Shown here in pieces: positions 9,097 through 17,343 of a DNA stretch of 64,000 nucleotides; positions within the stretch are counted from its first letter, which is position 1, and each line of letters starts with the position of its first letter. The translations under genes were made by a program, and so were the position numbers. The notes under the pieces are model-generated. The model made no database searches. It saw only the letters and a list, made by a program, of their open reading frames with translations, and was not told where the DNA came from. This DNA is from Dinoroseobacter sp965279125 (GTDB lineage Bacteria; Pseudomonadota; Alphaproteobacteria; Rhodobacterales; Rhodobacteraceae), in contig CBDIHL010000045.1 in the NCBI GenBank assembly GCA_965279125.1, positions 186,001-250,000 of the forward strand, given 5' to 3'.

Positions 9097-9909
9097 ATGT
9101 CATTTTCCATCGTAGGCAAGACCGCCATCATCACGGGGGCCGCCAATGGTGTTGGCCTCGCGATTGCGCGCCATTTTGCGGATCAAGGGGCAAACGTGAT
9201 GTTTGCGGACCGCGACGAGGTGCGGCTGGAGGCCGAGTGCGGGGAGGCAAGTGGCGTCGAGGACGGGAATGTACGTTACTTTTCAGGCGATCTGCGCGAG
9301 CGGCTGACTTTGGCAAACCTGCTGTCGGCGACTCTGGACGCCTTCGACCGGGTGGATATCTTGGTAAACGCGTCGCGCCAGGTGATGGTGTCCGACCCGC
9401 TCAGCCCAGATGAAGACAATGTGGAAGCAATGTTGGCACAAAACCTAATCCCGGCTTTGCGCCTGAGCCAGTTGGTTGCCAAACGCATGATAAAACAGGC
9501 CGAAGAAGATGGGCGCGAGGCCGGGCAGATCGGTTCCATCGTCAACCTCAGCTCAATTGCGGCGCGCCGCACGCATACGGATTTGCTGGGGTATTCCGTG
9601 GCCTCCGCGGCACTCGATCAGATGACGCGCTCTTTTGCGGTGGCTTTGGCCGAACAGCGCATCCGGGTGAATGCCGTGGCTTTTGGCAGTGTGATGTCCA
9701 ATTCGCTGAAAGAAACCTTGAAGGACCAATCCGACCTGCGTTCGGAAATCCTCGATTGCACTCCCATGGCTCGGATCGCCTCGCCCGCCGAGGTTGCGGA
9801 TGCGGTGCAGTATCTTGCCTCCGAAGGGTCCGGTTTCGTGACGGGCCAAGTGATTACCATCGATGGGGGGCGCACTTTGGTTGATCCGGTGACCGCGCCT
9901 GCGCATTAA
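9097..9909 (+). CDS. SDR-family protein with an altered catalytic motif
   Basis: This 270-residue Rossmann-fold protein has the cofactor motif TGAANGVGLAIA (residues about 13-24), the acidic pair position FADRDE and a C-terminal FVTGQVITIDGG that are classic for short-chain dehydrogenases. The active-site stretch is unusual. A serine is present in NLSSIAARR and a tyrosine in GYSVASAALDQM, but the lysine of YxxxK is replaced by serine, and the usual NAG is NAS. It may be catalytically impaired or have another role. It lies 21 bp after rsmC and upstream of the hemF promoter. Confidence 0.8.
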   Translation: MSFSIVGKTAIITGAANGVGLAIARHFADQGANVMFADRDEVRLEAECGEASGVEDGNVRYFSGDLRERLTLANLLSATLDAFDRVDILVNASRQVMVSDPLSPDEDNVEAMLAQNLIPALRLSQLVAKRMIKQAEEDGREAGQIGSIVNLSSIAARRTHTDLLGYSVASAALDQMTRSFAVALAEQRIRVNAVAFGSVMSNSLKETLKDQSDLRSEILDCTPMARIASPAEVADAVQYLASEGSGFVTGQVITIDGGRTLVDPVTAPAH

Positions 9910-9924
9910 GTCACACACCCAAGG

Positions 9925-9942
9925 TGTCATTTTTTCCTGACA
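9925..9942. promoter_or_regulatory. PpsR/CrtJ-type palindrome upstream of hemF
   Basis: TGTCA-TTTTTTCC-TGACA is a perfect 5-bp inverted repeat with an 8-bp spacer, so it satisfies TGT-N12-ACA, the PpsR/CrtJ consensus. It ends 44 bp before the hemF start, where a repressor would overlap a promoter. The same TGTCA-N8-TGACA pattern recurs between hemE and hemC. Binding is inferred from consensus and from the known control of haem and bacteriochlorophyll genes by PpsR/CrtJ. Confidence 0.65.
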
Positions 9943-9986
9943 CTTTGTCCGGTGTTTGCTAGTCTTCGCCAAGACCAACGGAGACT

Positions 9987-10883
9987 ATGATGACTGCTCA
10001 ATTTGACGACAAGAAAGCCCGTGCCAGCGGCTGGTTCCGGCAACTGCGCGACGACATTGTCGCGGCCTTTGAAGGCTTGGAAGACACCCAAGTGGACGGG
10101 CCATTTGCCGATCTGCCCGCCGGGCGGTTCGAGCTCAGCGAGACCACGCGGTCCAGCGATGATGGCTCGGATGCGGGCGGCGGCTTGATGAGCGTCATGC
10201 GCGGTGGGCGCTGCTTCGAGAAGGTTGGCGTCAATATCTCGACCGTCTACGGCACGCTCGCGCCGCGCGCGGTGGCGGCGATGGCGGCGCGCAAGGATAT
10301 TCCCGGCATGACGGAGGATCCACGGTTCTGGGCGTCGGGCATTTCGCTTGTGGCCCATATGCGCAATCCGCATGCGCCTGCGGTTCACATGAACACGCGC
10401 ATGTTCTGGACCCCGCAAACATGGTGGTTCGGCGGTGGGTCGGACCTGAACCCATGCCTTGAGAAGCCCGAGGATACGGCGTTTTTCCACAATGTCCTTA
10501 AGGAGTATTGTGACCGCCATGGTCCTGAAATCTATCCAGAATACAAAGCTTGGGCGGACGAATATTTCTTCGTGCCGCACCGAGGGCGCGCGCGGGGTGT
10601 GGGCGGTATTTTCTATGATGATCGCAATACCGGGGATTGGGAGGCTGATTTCGCCCTGACCCAGGATGCAGGCCGCGCCTTCCTGCCTGCCTTCTTGCCG
10701 GTGACCGAAAAGAACCGGAACCTGCCATGGACGGACGCGGATAAAGAGGCCCAGCTTGTGCATCGCGGCCTCTATGCGGAATACAACCTGGTGTATGATC
10801 GTGGCACGAAGTTCGGGCTGGAGACCGGGCATAACGCGGATGCGGTCTTGATGTCGCTGCCACCGGAAGCGAAATGGATCTAG
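9987..10883 (+). CDS. hemF: oxygen-dependent coproporphyrinogen III oxidase
   Basis: HemF converts coproporphyrinogen III to protoporphyrinogen IX using O2. The 298-residue protein carries the family signatures GGRCFEKVGVN, the conserved stretch around HMNTRMFW, WWFGGGSDLNPC, the HRGRARGVGGIFYDD region and a C-terminal YNLVYDRGTKFGLETG. Two adjacent ATGs (9987, 9990) are possible starts. It neighbours hemE (convergent), and a PpsR-type box lies upstream, consistent with coordinated tetrapyrrole regulation. Confidence 0.97.
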   Translation: MMTAQFDDKKARASGWFRQLRDDIVAAFEGLEDTQVDGPFADLPAGRFELSETTRSSDDGSDAGGGLMSVMRGGRCFEKVGVNISTVYGTLAPRAVAAMAARKDIPGMTEDPRFWASGISLVAHMRNPHAPAVHMNTRMFWTPQTWWFGGGSDLNPCLEKPEDTAFFHNVLKEYCDRHGPEIYPEYKAWADEYFFVPHRGRARGVGGIFYDDRNTGDWEADFALTQDAGRAFLPAFLPVTEKNRNLPWTDADKEAQLVHRGLYAEYNLVYDRGTKFGLETGHNADAVLMSLPPEAKWI

Positions 10884-10925
10884 GCTGGCGTTTTTTTTGA
10901 GTATTTGGGGAACCCTGAAACCTTC

Positions 10926-10955
10926 GTAACGCGCCGTTAATCCTTGGCGCGTTAC
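10926..10955. terminator. perfect 10-bp hairpin between convergent hemF and hemE
   Basis: GTAACGCGCC and GGCGCGTTAC form a perfect 10-bp stem with a 10-nt loop, 43 bp after hemF. There is no U tract on either side, although a T8 run sits nearer hemF at about 10890. It may stabilise or end transcripts from both sides. The recurrent GAGTATTT motif flanks it on both strands (10899-10919 and 11040-11060). Confidence 0.45.
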
Positions 10956-11074
10956 AAGACAGAGCGGAACAGGCAGGAGTGCCGATGGCCGTGAACACTG
11001 AAGCCACACCGTCTCATTGGATTGGGGCGGTGTGCGCGTTTCAGGGTTCGGTAAATACTCTCCCGCCGAAGGCG

Positions 11075-12142
11075 TCAGGCGGGCACGGTCTCGCGCACCG
11101 TGTCGATCATCAACTGCACGTTCTCGGGGTCCGCATCCGGCGTGATGCCGTGGCCCAGGTTGAAGATATGCGGGCCGTTCGACAGCGCCTTGCAGATCGC
11201 GCGCGTGTCATCGATCAGGGCCTGTCCTCCGCTCACCATATGGCTGGACTTTAGGTTGCCCTGCACACAGCCATCGACTTGCACGTTCTGCGCAACCCAC
11301 TCGGCCGACACGGAATTGTCGATCGCCACGCAATCAGCGCCGGTTTTCTTGGCGAACCCGATATAGTTTTGATCGGCCTCACGCGGGAAGGCGATGATGG
11401 GCAGGTTGGGGTGTTTGGCCTTGAGCGCTGCGATGATCTTGATCGTGGGCTCAAGCGCGTATTTGGTAAACGCCTCGCCTTTCAGGGAGCCTGCCCAACT
11501 GTCGAAGATCTTGACGACCTCCGCACCGGCCTGCACCTGCATATCGAGATAGGTGATCGTCGCCTCAGTCAGCCTGTCCATCAAGGCGTCAAACAGCGCC
11601 GGGTTCTCGGCCATCAGTTTATGCGCGGGACCTTGGTCCGGTGTGCCGCGCCCCGCGATCATATAGGTCGCGACGGTCCATGGCGCGCCTGCGAAGCCGA
11701 TCAGCGTCGTCTCGGACGGCAACTCGCGTGACAGGATGCGCACGGTTTCATAGACCGAGGCTAGATGTTCATGGATGTCATCCGGCCCTTTGATCCTGGC
11801 GAAATCCGCATCGGTTGTGATCGTCGATAAACGCGGACCCTCGCCCGTCACGAACCACAGATCAGCCCCAATCGCCTGGGGGACAAGCAAAATATCGGCA
11901 AACAATATCGCGGCATCGAAGCCGTAGCGGCGGATCGGCTGCAAGGTGACTTCGGCGGCAAGCTCAGAATTATAGCACAGCGACAGAAAATCCCCGGCTT
12001 GGGCCCGCGTCGCGCGGTATTCGGGCAGGTAGCGCCCGGCCTGGCGCATCATCCAAATCGGCGGCGTGGGAAGGGTTTCGCCCGCAAGGCTGCGCAGGAT
12101 CTTTTTCGTCGGTGCCATGGTCATTGCCTTCTGTGTCGTCAT
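11075..12142 (-). CDS. hemE: uroporphyrinogen decarboxylase
   Basis: HemE decarboxylates the four acetate chains of uroporphyrinogen III to give coproporphyrinogen III. Signatures are PPIWMMRQAGRYLPEYR near residues 27-43, the aspartate region DAAILFADIL, and GFAGAPWTVATYMI near residue 150. Length (355) is normal. The start could be the ATG at 12142 or an internal one six codons on (MTMAP). It is divergent from hemC with a 90-bp shared control region containing a PpsR-type palindrome. Confidence 0.97.
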   Translation of the reverse strand: MTTQKAMTMAPTKKILRSLAGETLPTPPIWMMRQAGRYLPEYRATRAQAGDFLSLCYNSELAAEVTLQPIRRYGFDAAILFADILLVPQAIGADLWFVTGEGPRLSTITTDADFARIKGPDDIHEHLASVYETVRILSRELPSETTLIGFAGAPWTVATYMIAGRGTPDQGPAHKLMAENPALFDALMDRLTEATITYLDMQVQAGAEVVKIFDSWAGSLKGEAFTKYALEPTIKIIAALKAKHPNLPIIAFPREADQNYIGFAKKTGADCVAIDNSVSAEWVAQNVQVDGCVQGNLKSSHMVSGGQALIDDTRAICKALSNGPHIFNLGHGITPDADPENVQLMIDTVRETVPA

Positions 12143-12197
12143 GTCTCGTCTGATTTACATAGTCTTTCATGTCAGGGTCAGCCAGGCAATCAGATAT

Positions 12198-12215
12198 TGT
12201 CAGGCCAAGTTGACA
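12198..12215. promoter_or_regulatory. PpsR/CrtJ-type palindrome in the hemE-hemC divergent promoter
   Basis: TGTCA-GGCCAAGT-TGACA is a perfect 5-bp inverted repeat with an 8-bp spacer, identical in arms and spacing to the hemF site. It lies 17 bp before the hemC ATG and 55 bp before hemE. CrtJ is reported to regulate hemC and hemE in Rhodobacter capsulatus, so the position fits established biology. The site may control both directions. Confidence 0.7.
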
Positions 12216-12232
12216 CATATAAAGATGACACC

Positions 12233-13183
12233 ATGAAGATCGACCTCCCGACCCCCGCCCAGCCCTTGCGTATCGGCACCCGTGGATCCCCACTGGCGCT
12301 GGCACAAGCCCATGAGACCCGCAGTCGTCTGATGGCAGCGTTCGACCTGCCGGAAACTGCGTTTGAAATCGTGGTGATCAAGGTCATGGGCGACCAAATC
12401 CTTGATAAAGCGCTGAAGGATATTGGCGGTAAAGGGCTGTTCACACGCGAGATTGAGGAAGACTTGATCGCCGGCAAGATCGATATCGCGGTGCATTCCA
12501 TGAAAGATATGCCGGTCGAACAACCGGGCGGTTTACTTTTGAACACCTACCTGCCGCGTGAAGATGTGCGCGACGCATTCGTGACGCTGAATGGCGGTAG
12601 CTTGGCCGATTTGCCGCAAGGGGCCGTGGTTGGGTCGTCGTCGCTACGCAGGCGCGCGCAACTGGCGCACCGTCGTCCTGATTTGGAGCTAGTTGAGTTT
12701 CGCGGTAATGTGCAGACCCGGATGAAGAAGCTGGAAGAGGGCGTTGCGCAAGCGACGTTTCTTGCGACGGCGGGATTGAACCGTTTGAATATGACGGATG
12801 TGCCGCGCAGATCGATTGAGCCTGAAGAGATGCTGCCCGCTGTCGCGCAAGGGGCCATCGGGATCGAGCGGCGCGGGGATGACATGCGTGTAGCAAGCTT
12901 GTTGGATGCAATTCACGATATTCCAACTGGGCAACGCTTGGCCTGTGAGCGGGCTTATTTGGGTGCTCTGGATGGATCTTGTGAGACTCCAATCGCGGGG
13001 CTTGCTTTGCTAGAGGGCACAGAGATTTGGATGCGCGGCGAGATTCTTCGCCCCGATGGATCAGAGGTTATCCTCGAAGAGGGGCGCGCGCCGGTTGCGG
13101 ATGGTGCGGAGCTGGGCGTTGAACTGGCTGAGCGGTTGCGCACTCGTGCACCGACCGATTTCTTTAGTTGGATTGCGGCTTAG
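12233..13183 (+). CDS. hemC: hydroxymethylbilane synthase (porphobilinogen deaminase)
   Basis: HemC polymerises four porphobilinogens into hydroxymethylbilane. The 316 residues include RIGTRGSPLALAQA near the N-terminus, DIAVHSMKDMP with the catalytic aspartate (about residues 82-92), GSSSLRRRAQL, and the cofactor cysteine in LDGSCETPIAG (near residue 249). The reading frame is open upstream, but homology begins at ATG 12233. Its TAG stop is also the left edge of a MITE-like insertion. Confidence 0.97.
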   Translation: MKIDLPTPAQPLRIGTRGSPLALAQAHETRSRLMAAFDLPETAFEIVVIKVMGDQILDKALKDIGGKGLFTREIEEDLIAGKIDIAVHSMKDMPVEQPGGLLLNTYLPREDVRDAFVTLNGGSLADLPQGAVVGSSSLRRRAQLAHRRPDLELVEFRGNVQTRMKKLEEGVAQATFLATAGLNRLNMTDVPRRSIEPEEMLPAVAQGAIGIERRGDDMRVASLLDAIHDIPTGQRLACERAYLGALDGSCETPIAGLALLEGTEIWMRGEILRPDGSEVILEEGRAPVADGAELGVELAERLRTRAPTDFFSWIAA

Positions 13184-13576
13184 GGTCAGGACTCATTAAT
13201 CCTGTCCCCTCGGCGCATAATCCGCGCAATCTCAGGGGGTTTAGGCGAAAAAGGCATCGCTGATGATGATACCTCGCCGGAACCGGCGCAGCCTATATTT
13301 AGTCGATGAAGGTAAGGGGGGCCCTTTTCAAATCGACTAAGTCGCTGAGATGAAGCGGATTTGGCGTTCCGCCGCCCCTGCAGTGCATGACCATACACAA
13401 TAGGGTCGGATTTGATGGATGATCCGTCTGACTACGGTACAGTTGCTTGAAATAGGACCACTATTCCTGCGCGCCCGTTCCTTCCTGTCGAGACACTGCT
13501 GTGCAATACTCTGCCGGACAGCGTGTTAGACAAAAATCTGTCAAACCGAGGGGGCAGGATTAATGGGCCCTGGCCC
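13183..13576. mobile_element. MITE-like element, copy 1 (394 bp, decayed terminal repeats)
   Basis: This segment matches 54131-54566 over its whole length (about 85% by eye) apart from a gap of roughly 40 bp. Its ends are imperfect 31-bp terminal inverted repeats, starting GGGTCAGGACTC and ending GGGCCCTGGCCC. It has no transposase and no convincing reading frame, so it must be mobilised in trans. It is flanked by TTAG and CTAG, consistent with a YTAR target duplication as used by some IS5-type transposases. The left edge coincides with the hemC stop codon. Its decayed ends suggest it is the older copy. Confidence 0.82.
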
Positions 13577-13762
13577 TAGCACTGGACTTCGCCGATCATT
13601 GATCCAGAGCTAAATTGACAATCAGCAGGGTGAGTTATCCTAATAGATCTGGCTGATTATCGCGCATGGGCCATTGAATTGGTTCGTGCGCTGGTTCGGG
13701 ACTTTGAGGTATTTGGGCTAGACAAAGCACGCCCCCTCAAATCAGAATTTCATTCTGCGCAA
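13577..13762. other. intergenic segment with a possible gene remnant
   Basis: Between the MITE and the tandem array there is no complete gene. One plus-strand frame (about 13634-13765) is open and reads like protein (DLADYRAWAIELVRALVRDF...), but it lacks a start codon and a ribosome site, and it ends at the TAA of the first 19-bp repeat. It may be the 3' end of a gene broken by the element. I cannot assign a family. Confidence 0.3.
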
Positions 13763-13910
13763 TAACGCCGCCGGTTAAGGTTAACGCCGCCGGTTAAGGT
13801 TAACGCCGCCGGTTAAGGTTAACGCCGCCGGTTAAGGTTAACGCCGCCGGTTAAGGTTAACGCCGCCGGTTAAGGTTAACGCCGCCGGTTAAGGTTAACG
13901 CCGCCGGTTA
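13763..13910. repeat. 19-bp tandem repeat array, about eight copies
   Basis: The unit TAACGCCGCCGGTTAAGGT repeats without a mismatch. The CGCCGCCGG core starts at 13766, 13785, 13804, 13823, 13842, 13861, 13880 and 13899, always 19 bp apart; the last copy is partial. Each unit junction contains the palindrome GTTAAC. The array lies 20 bp from the stop of the FAD-linked oxidase gene. Perfect identity means recent expansion or ongoing homogenisation, typical of a variable-number repeat. The absence of unique spacers rules out CRISPR. Confidence 0.95.
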
Positions 13911-13930
13911 CACACTAAACTCCCAGCGTC

Positions 13931-15346
13931 TCACACAACAGACGGTAAGACCTTCCCGGGATTGAGCAGCCCGTTTGGATCAAATGCCGCCTTCACCGCA
14001 TGCATCATCTCCAGCGCTACTGGGTCCTTGCGGCGCGCCATGCTGCCCATCTTCGACAGCCCGATTCCATGTTCCGCCGAAAAACTGCCTCCCAGCGCAA
14101 GTGTGACGTCCTCTACCGCCTCCGTTATCGCGACATGTTGCGCCTTGTCTTCGCTCGTCGGCCAGACCGCATAATGCACGTTCCCGTCACCCAAGTGGCT
14201 GACCGAGCAGTCGCGCGCACCCGGGTCAAGTTCAGCCAAGCGTTGGCCCATCCGCGCCAAAAAGGTGGAGACTTTGTCAACGGGTACGGACACATCATGG
14301 TTCACGAGCGGCTTCGTGGTTAACAAAACCTCTCCCGCACGTTCGCGCCGATCCCACATTTCGCGGCGCTGCGCTTCGTTCTGGGCCACAGCCGCATTCA
14401 AGGCGAGGCCCTCCTCCAGCACTGCCGCCAAGGTCTCTTCCAGCGCATTTGTCAGAGGCACGGATCCATCCGCGCCCGCATGCGCCATTGTGGCTTGAGT
14501 CGTGCCAACCTCCACCAATATATTGACTTCGTATGTCGCCTCAAAGGGCTCGCGGGTGTCAGGATGCTTGGCCTTGAGCGTCTCCATATAAAGACGCGGC
14601 ATATATTCGAATGCCTCGACCATCCCCCCGGTCGCTTCTTGTAGCCGATTAAGCAACACCAGCGCGGCGTCCAGATCGGGGGCCGCAACCATAGCAGTCG
14701 CATAAGCTTTGGGCTGCGGGACGAGTTTCATCACCGCGCCCGTGATAATCCCCAAAGTGCCTTCCGCACCGATCATTAGGTCTTTCAGATCGAACCCGGA
14801 ATTGTCTTTGTGTAGCGCGCTCATCAAGTTCATCACGCGCCCATCGGCCAGCACGACCTCGAGGCCCAAACATAAATGGCGCGTGGATCCATAGCGCAGC
14901 ACATTTGATCCGCCTGCATTCGTGCTAAGCACCCCCCCGATCATCGCCGAACCGCGCGCCCCGAAATAGAGTGGGAACATCAGGTCATGGGCATTGGCCG
15001 CATCGTGCAGTTGGCTAAGAATTACCCCGGCCTCGACCACCGCGACGCGCGCATCCGTTCGGATCTCGCGGATCTGGTTCATCCGCTCGAGCGACAGCAT
15101 CAAGGCCCCTTCAGCGGAAGTCCCACCGTTGAGGCCAGTATTGCCAGCGACAGGCACGACAGAGGTGTTGGTCTCGGACGCCAACTTCAGGATCGCGCTG
15201 ACTTCTTCGGTCGAGCGCGGTTTCACCACGGCAAGGGGCGTCCAGTGGTAGCTTTCGGTCCAATCTGAGGCGTATTTGCCCAAATCGTCTCCGGTCAGAA
15301 CATGCGCTGCCCCTGTGATCGCGGCCAGTTTGTCGAGCATTTGCAT
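13931..15346 (-). CDS. FAD-binding oxidoreductase of the GlcD / D-2-hydroxyacid dehydrogenase type
   Basis: This 471-residue flavoprotein of the vanillyl-alcohol oxidase family has an N-terminal PCMH FAD-binding domain (VVPVAGNTGLNGGTS, GSAMIGGVLSTNAGGSNVLRYG) and a C-terminal FAD-oxidase domain with the HLGDGNVHYAVW and SFSAEHGIGLSK motifs. Family members oxidise D-lactate, glycolate or D-2-hydroxyglutarate, passing electrons to quinone, cytochrome or an ETF. The exact substrate cannot be read from sequence. It stands alone, 46 bp after the spermidine synthase stop on the same strand. Confidence 0.88.
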   Translation of the reverse strand: MQMLDKLAAITGAAHVLTGDDLGKYASDWTESYHWTPLAVVKPRSTEEVSAILKLASETNTSVVPVAGNTGLNGGTSAEGALMLSLERMNQIREIRTDARVAVVEAGVILSQLHDAANAHDLMFPLYFGARGSAMIGGVLSTNAGGSNVLRYGSTRHLCLGLEVVLADGRVMNLMSALHKDNSGFDLKDLMIGAEGTLGIITGAVMKLVPQPKAYATAMVAAPDLDAALVLLNRLQEATGGMVEAFEYMPRLYMETLKAKHPDTREPFEATYEVNILVEVGTTQATMAHAGADGSVPLTNALEETLAAVLEEGLALNAAVAQNEAQRREMWDRRERAGEVLLTTKPLVNHDVSVPVDKVSTFLARMGQRLAELDPGARDCSVSHLGDGNVHYAVWPTSEDKAQHVAITEAVEDVTLALGGSFSAEHGIGLSKMGSMARRKDPVALEMMHAVKAAFDPNGLLNPGKVLPSVV

Positions 15347-15392
15347 GTGGGATCCTCCTCAGTCGCAGAATGGCCTTCCTGTCCGGGAAGGT

Positions 15393-16922
15393 CTAGCGGA
15401 ACCACTCGGCCCAGCCGTCTAGGTAGTATTTCATGAGAGCGTGGGTTTGCATTGTGTTTGGCTCGACCTCGACCTTCGCCATGTCGGGCGGGAAAACCCG
15501 TGCCGCATCTAATGTGTCTTGGGTGAGGTATAGCAGGTCGTTTGGGAATGTAAGGGTGCGCTCGGTCGGCTCCATTTTACCTGCAATGATGAATCCCCAG
15601 ATCCCGAAACTGGGGATGGTGACGTGCAACGGCTCCACCCATAGACCTTGGCCCGGGGCGATGGGATTGCGGGTGCCGGAGAGGGTTTTCTCAAGCGACC
15701 AAAACGCGGAACGTGCAAACAGGGGGGATCCGGCTTGGGACACGAAAAGGCCTGTGGCGGAGAGGCGGTCGAGCATTCGGGCGTAGAACTCGCGGGTATA
15801 AAGGCGCGATAAGGATAGGTTTGAAGGGTCGGGTAAATCGGCGATGATAAGGTCATAGGTTTCGCCGGGCTCGGACAGGAATTGCCACGCATCTGCGTTG
15901 ACAGTTTTTAACTTCTGGTTGCGCAAGGCGAAGTCATTGAGGGCTGCAAGATCGTCGCGATCGCGAAAAAGGCTTGTCACTGCGGGGTCGAGATCGACCA
16001 AGTCTATGGCTAACACTCTGGGATCTTTGAGAACTTCGCGTGCGGCCATCCCGTCACCGCCGCCGAGGATCAACACGCGTGCTGGATTGGCAACGCGCGC
16101 CAAGGCGGGGTGGACGAGCATTTCATGGTATCGATGCTCATCAAGGCTATCGAATTGGATCGATTGGTTCAGAAATAACCGTGTGCGGTCGCGGAAGCGG
16201 GTGATGGTGATTTGCTGGTAAGGTGTTGTTTGCGAGACGATCACCTCGTCCTCGTAGAGCGTCGCATCTAGGACCGAGACCAGCGTTTCGGCCCGCACCA
16301 AAGCCACCGCGCAGACAAGGACGGCCACGGCCCAGACGGCGCGAAACGCCCACCCAAGGATGTCCTTAAACAGCCAGAGAGAAATTCCTGCGACGAGTAA
16401 GTTCAGCAGCCCGAAGGCGAGCGACGCCGACATCAAACCAAGCTGCGGCACCACAAGCAACGGGAAGGCCAAGGCGGCCGCCAGAGCGCCCAGATAATCG
16501 GCGGTAAGTACATTTGCGAGGGTGTGTTTGCCGGCCCCCATCGCAGTCAGAATGCGAGTGATCAGCGGGATCTCCAACCCGGACAAAGCACCGCAGAGGA
16601 ACACGATGGTAAAGAGAACCCCGGTGATCCCTTCCAGATAGGCATAGGTCGCAAAGAGGATCGGCGCGGAAAAACCGCCAACGATGCCAAGCGCGATCTG
16701 GCTGGTGGCAAAGCCTGCCTCGGCGTTCTCGACATAGCGCGAGGCAAACGCGCCCACGCCCATGGAAGTCAGAAACAACCCGATGACCAAGGAAAACTGC
16801 GTAACGCTATCGCCCAGCAGGTAGGATGCGGCAGCGCCGGCGACCAGTTCATAGACCAGCCCGGCCACCGCCACCACGAAGGTGGAGGCCAGCAAAAGCG
16901 CAACCTTGTGATCGTCGCGCAA
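15393..16922 (-). CDS. speE: polyamine aminopropyltransferase (spermidine synthase) with N-terminal membrane domain
   Basis: The N-terminal part (about residues 8-215) holds seven or so membrane helices. The C-terminal half is a spermidine-synthase Rossmann domain with the SAM/dcSAM site VLILGGGDGMAAREVL and the acidic active-site loop IIADLPDPSNLSLSRLYTREFY. It would transfer an aminopropyl group from decarboxylated SAM to a polyamine-like acceptor at the membrane. The start is uncertain: the frame stays open to 17066 inside DUF350, and I use the TTG at 16922, just before the first helix. It is the last gene of the DUF4178-DUF350 operon. Confidence 0.85.
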   Translation of the reverse strand: MRDDHKVALLLASTFVVAVAGLVYELVAGAAASYLLGDSVTQFSLVIGLFLTSMGVGAFASRYVENAEAGFATSQIALGIVGGFSAPILFATYAYLEGITGVLFTIVFLCGALSGLEIPLITRILTAMGAGKHTLANVLTADYLGALAAALAFPLLVVPQLGLMSASLAFGLLNLLVAGISLWLFKDILGWAFRAVWAVAVLVCAVALVRAETLVSVLDATLYEDEVIVSQTTPYQQITITRFRDRTRLFLNQSIQFDSLDEHRYHEMLVHPALARVANPARVLILGGGDGMAAREVLKDPRVLAIDLVDLDPAVTSLFRDRDDLAALNDFALRNQKLKTVNADAWQFLSEPGETYDLIIADLPDPSNLSLSRLYTREFYARMLDRLSATGLFVSQAGSPLFARSAFWSLEKTLSGTRNPIAPGQGLWVEPLHVTIPSFGIWGFIIAGKMEPTERTLTFPNDLLYLTQDTLDAARVFPPDMAKVEVEPNTMQTHALMKYYLDGWAEWFR

Positions 16923-16942
16923 GCCGGGGCCGGTTTGGTCGG

Positions 16943-17161
16943 TCAGGACAGGATCACGGCTGAGATCAGGATCGACAGGGCGATAAAGATCGCGCCCATC
17001 AATACGGCGATGGCCATGTTGTGTTCCTCTTCGATCTCTTTGCGCAGCGAGAAGGGCGTGATCCATTCGATGATCATCCAGAAGAAGATCATCAGGCCGA
17101 GACCGACGAAGGCATAAAAGATCGTACCGAGGAATTCGGCGATTTGGATGGCGGCAAACAT
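16943..17161 (-). CDS. DUF350 (YjfL-like) small membrane protein
   Basis: This 72-residue protein has two hydrophobic helices (about residues 9-32 and 49-70) separated by a charged loop, EWITPFSLRKEIEEEHNMAIAVLMG. That loop is the recognisable DUF350 signature. E. coli YjfL belongs to the family, and members recur beside polyamine-synthase and glutathionylspermidine-synthase-like genes. It sits 26 bp after the 51-residue peptide and just before the membrane spermidine synthase. Molecular role unknown. Confidence 0.85.
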   Translation of the reverse strand: MFAAIQIAEFLGTIFYAFVGLGLMIFFWMIIEWITPFSLRKEIEEEHNMAIAVLMGAIFIALSILISAVILS

Positions 17162-17187
17162 TGGTTAAACCCTTGTGTCTAGTGTCA

Positions 17188-17343
17188 TCATTTTATGCTG
17201 CGCACGCCGTAATACGGCACGCCAGCAGATCCGGTGCGGACCGATTGAAGATCCGTGCTTTCGCCCCAGACGCCAGCTTGGCCAAGATACCATGCCGAGC
17301 CGAGCAGACCTGCAAACAATAGCGAGATTACGATGCGCGTCAT
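17188..17343 (-). CDS. 51-residue membrane or secreted peptide in the DUF4178-DUF350 operon
   Basis: This short gene starts MTRIVISLLFAGLLGSAWYL, with a hydrophobic N-terminal helix, followed by a polar tail ending VPYYGVRSIK. Its ATG overlaps the TGA of the upstream DUF4178 gene (TGATG), which is strong evidence for translation by coupling. It resembles no family I can name. The tail could be periplasmic, whether the helix is an anchor or a signal peptide. It is probably a small subunit of whatever the operon encodes. Confidence 0.75.
   Translation of the reverse strand: MTRIVISLLFAGLLGSAWYLGQAGVWGESTDLQSVRTGSAGVPYYGVRSIK

Noticed and set aside
10979..11254. Small plus-strand gene after hemF with a GGAG-like site
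   Set aside because: Most of its length is antisense to hemE and its protein shows no recognisable features.
13763..13910. CRISPR array
   Set aside because: The repeats are strictly tandem with no unique spacers between them and no cas genes nearby.
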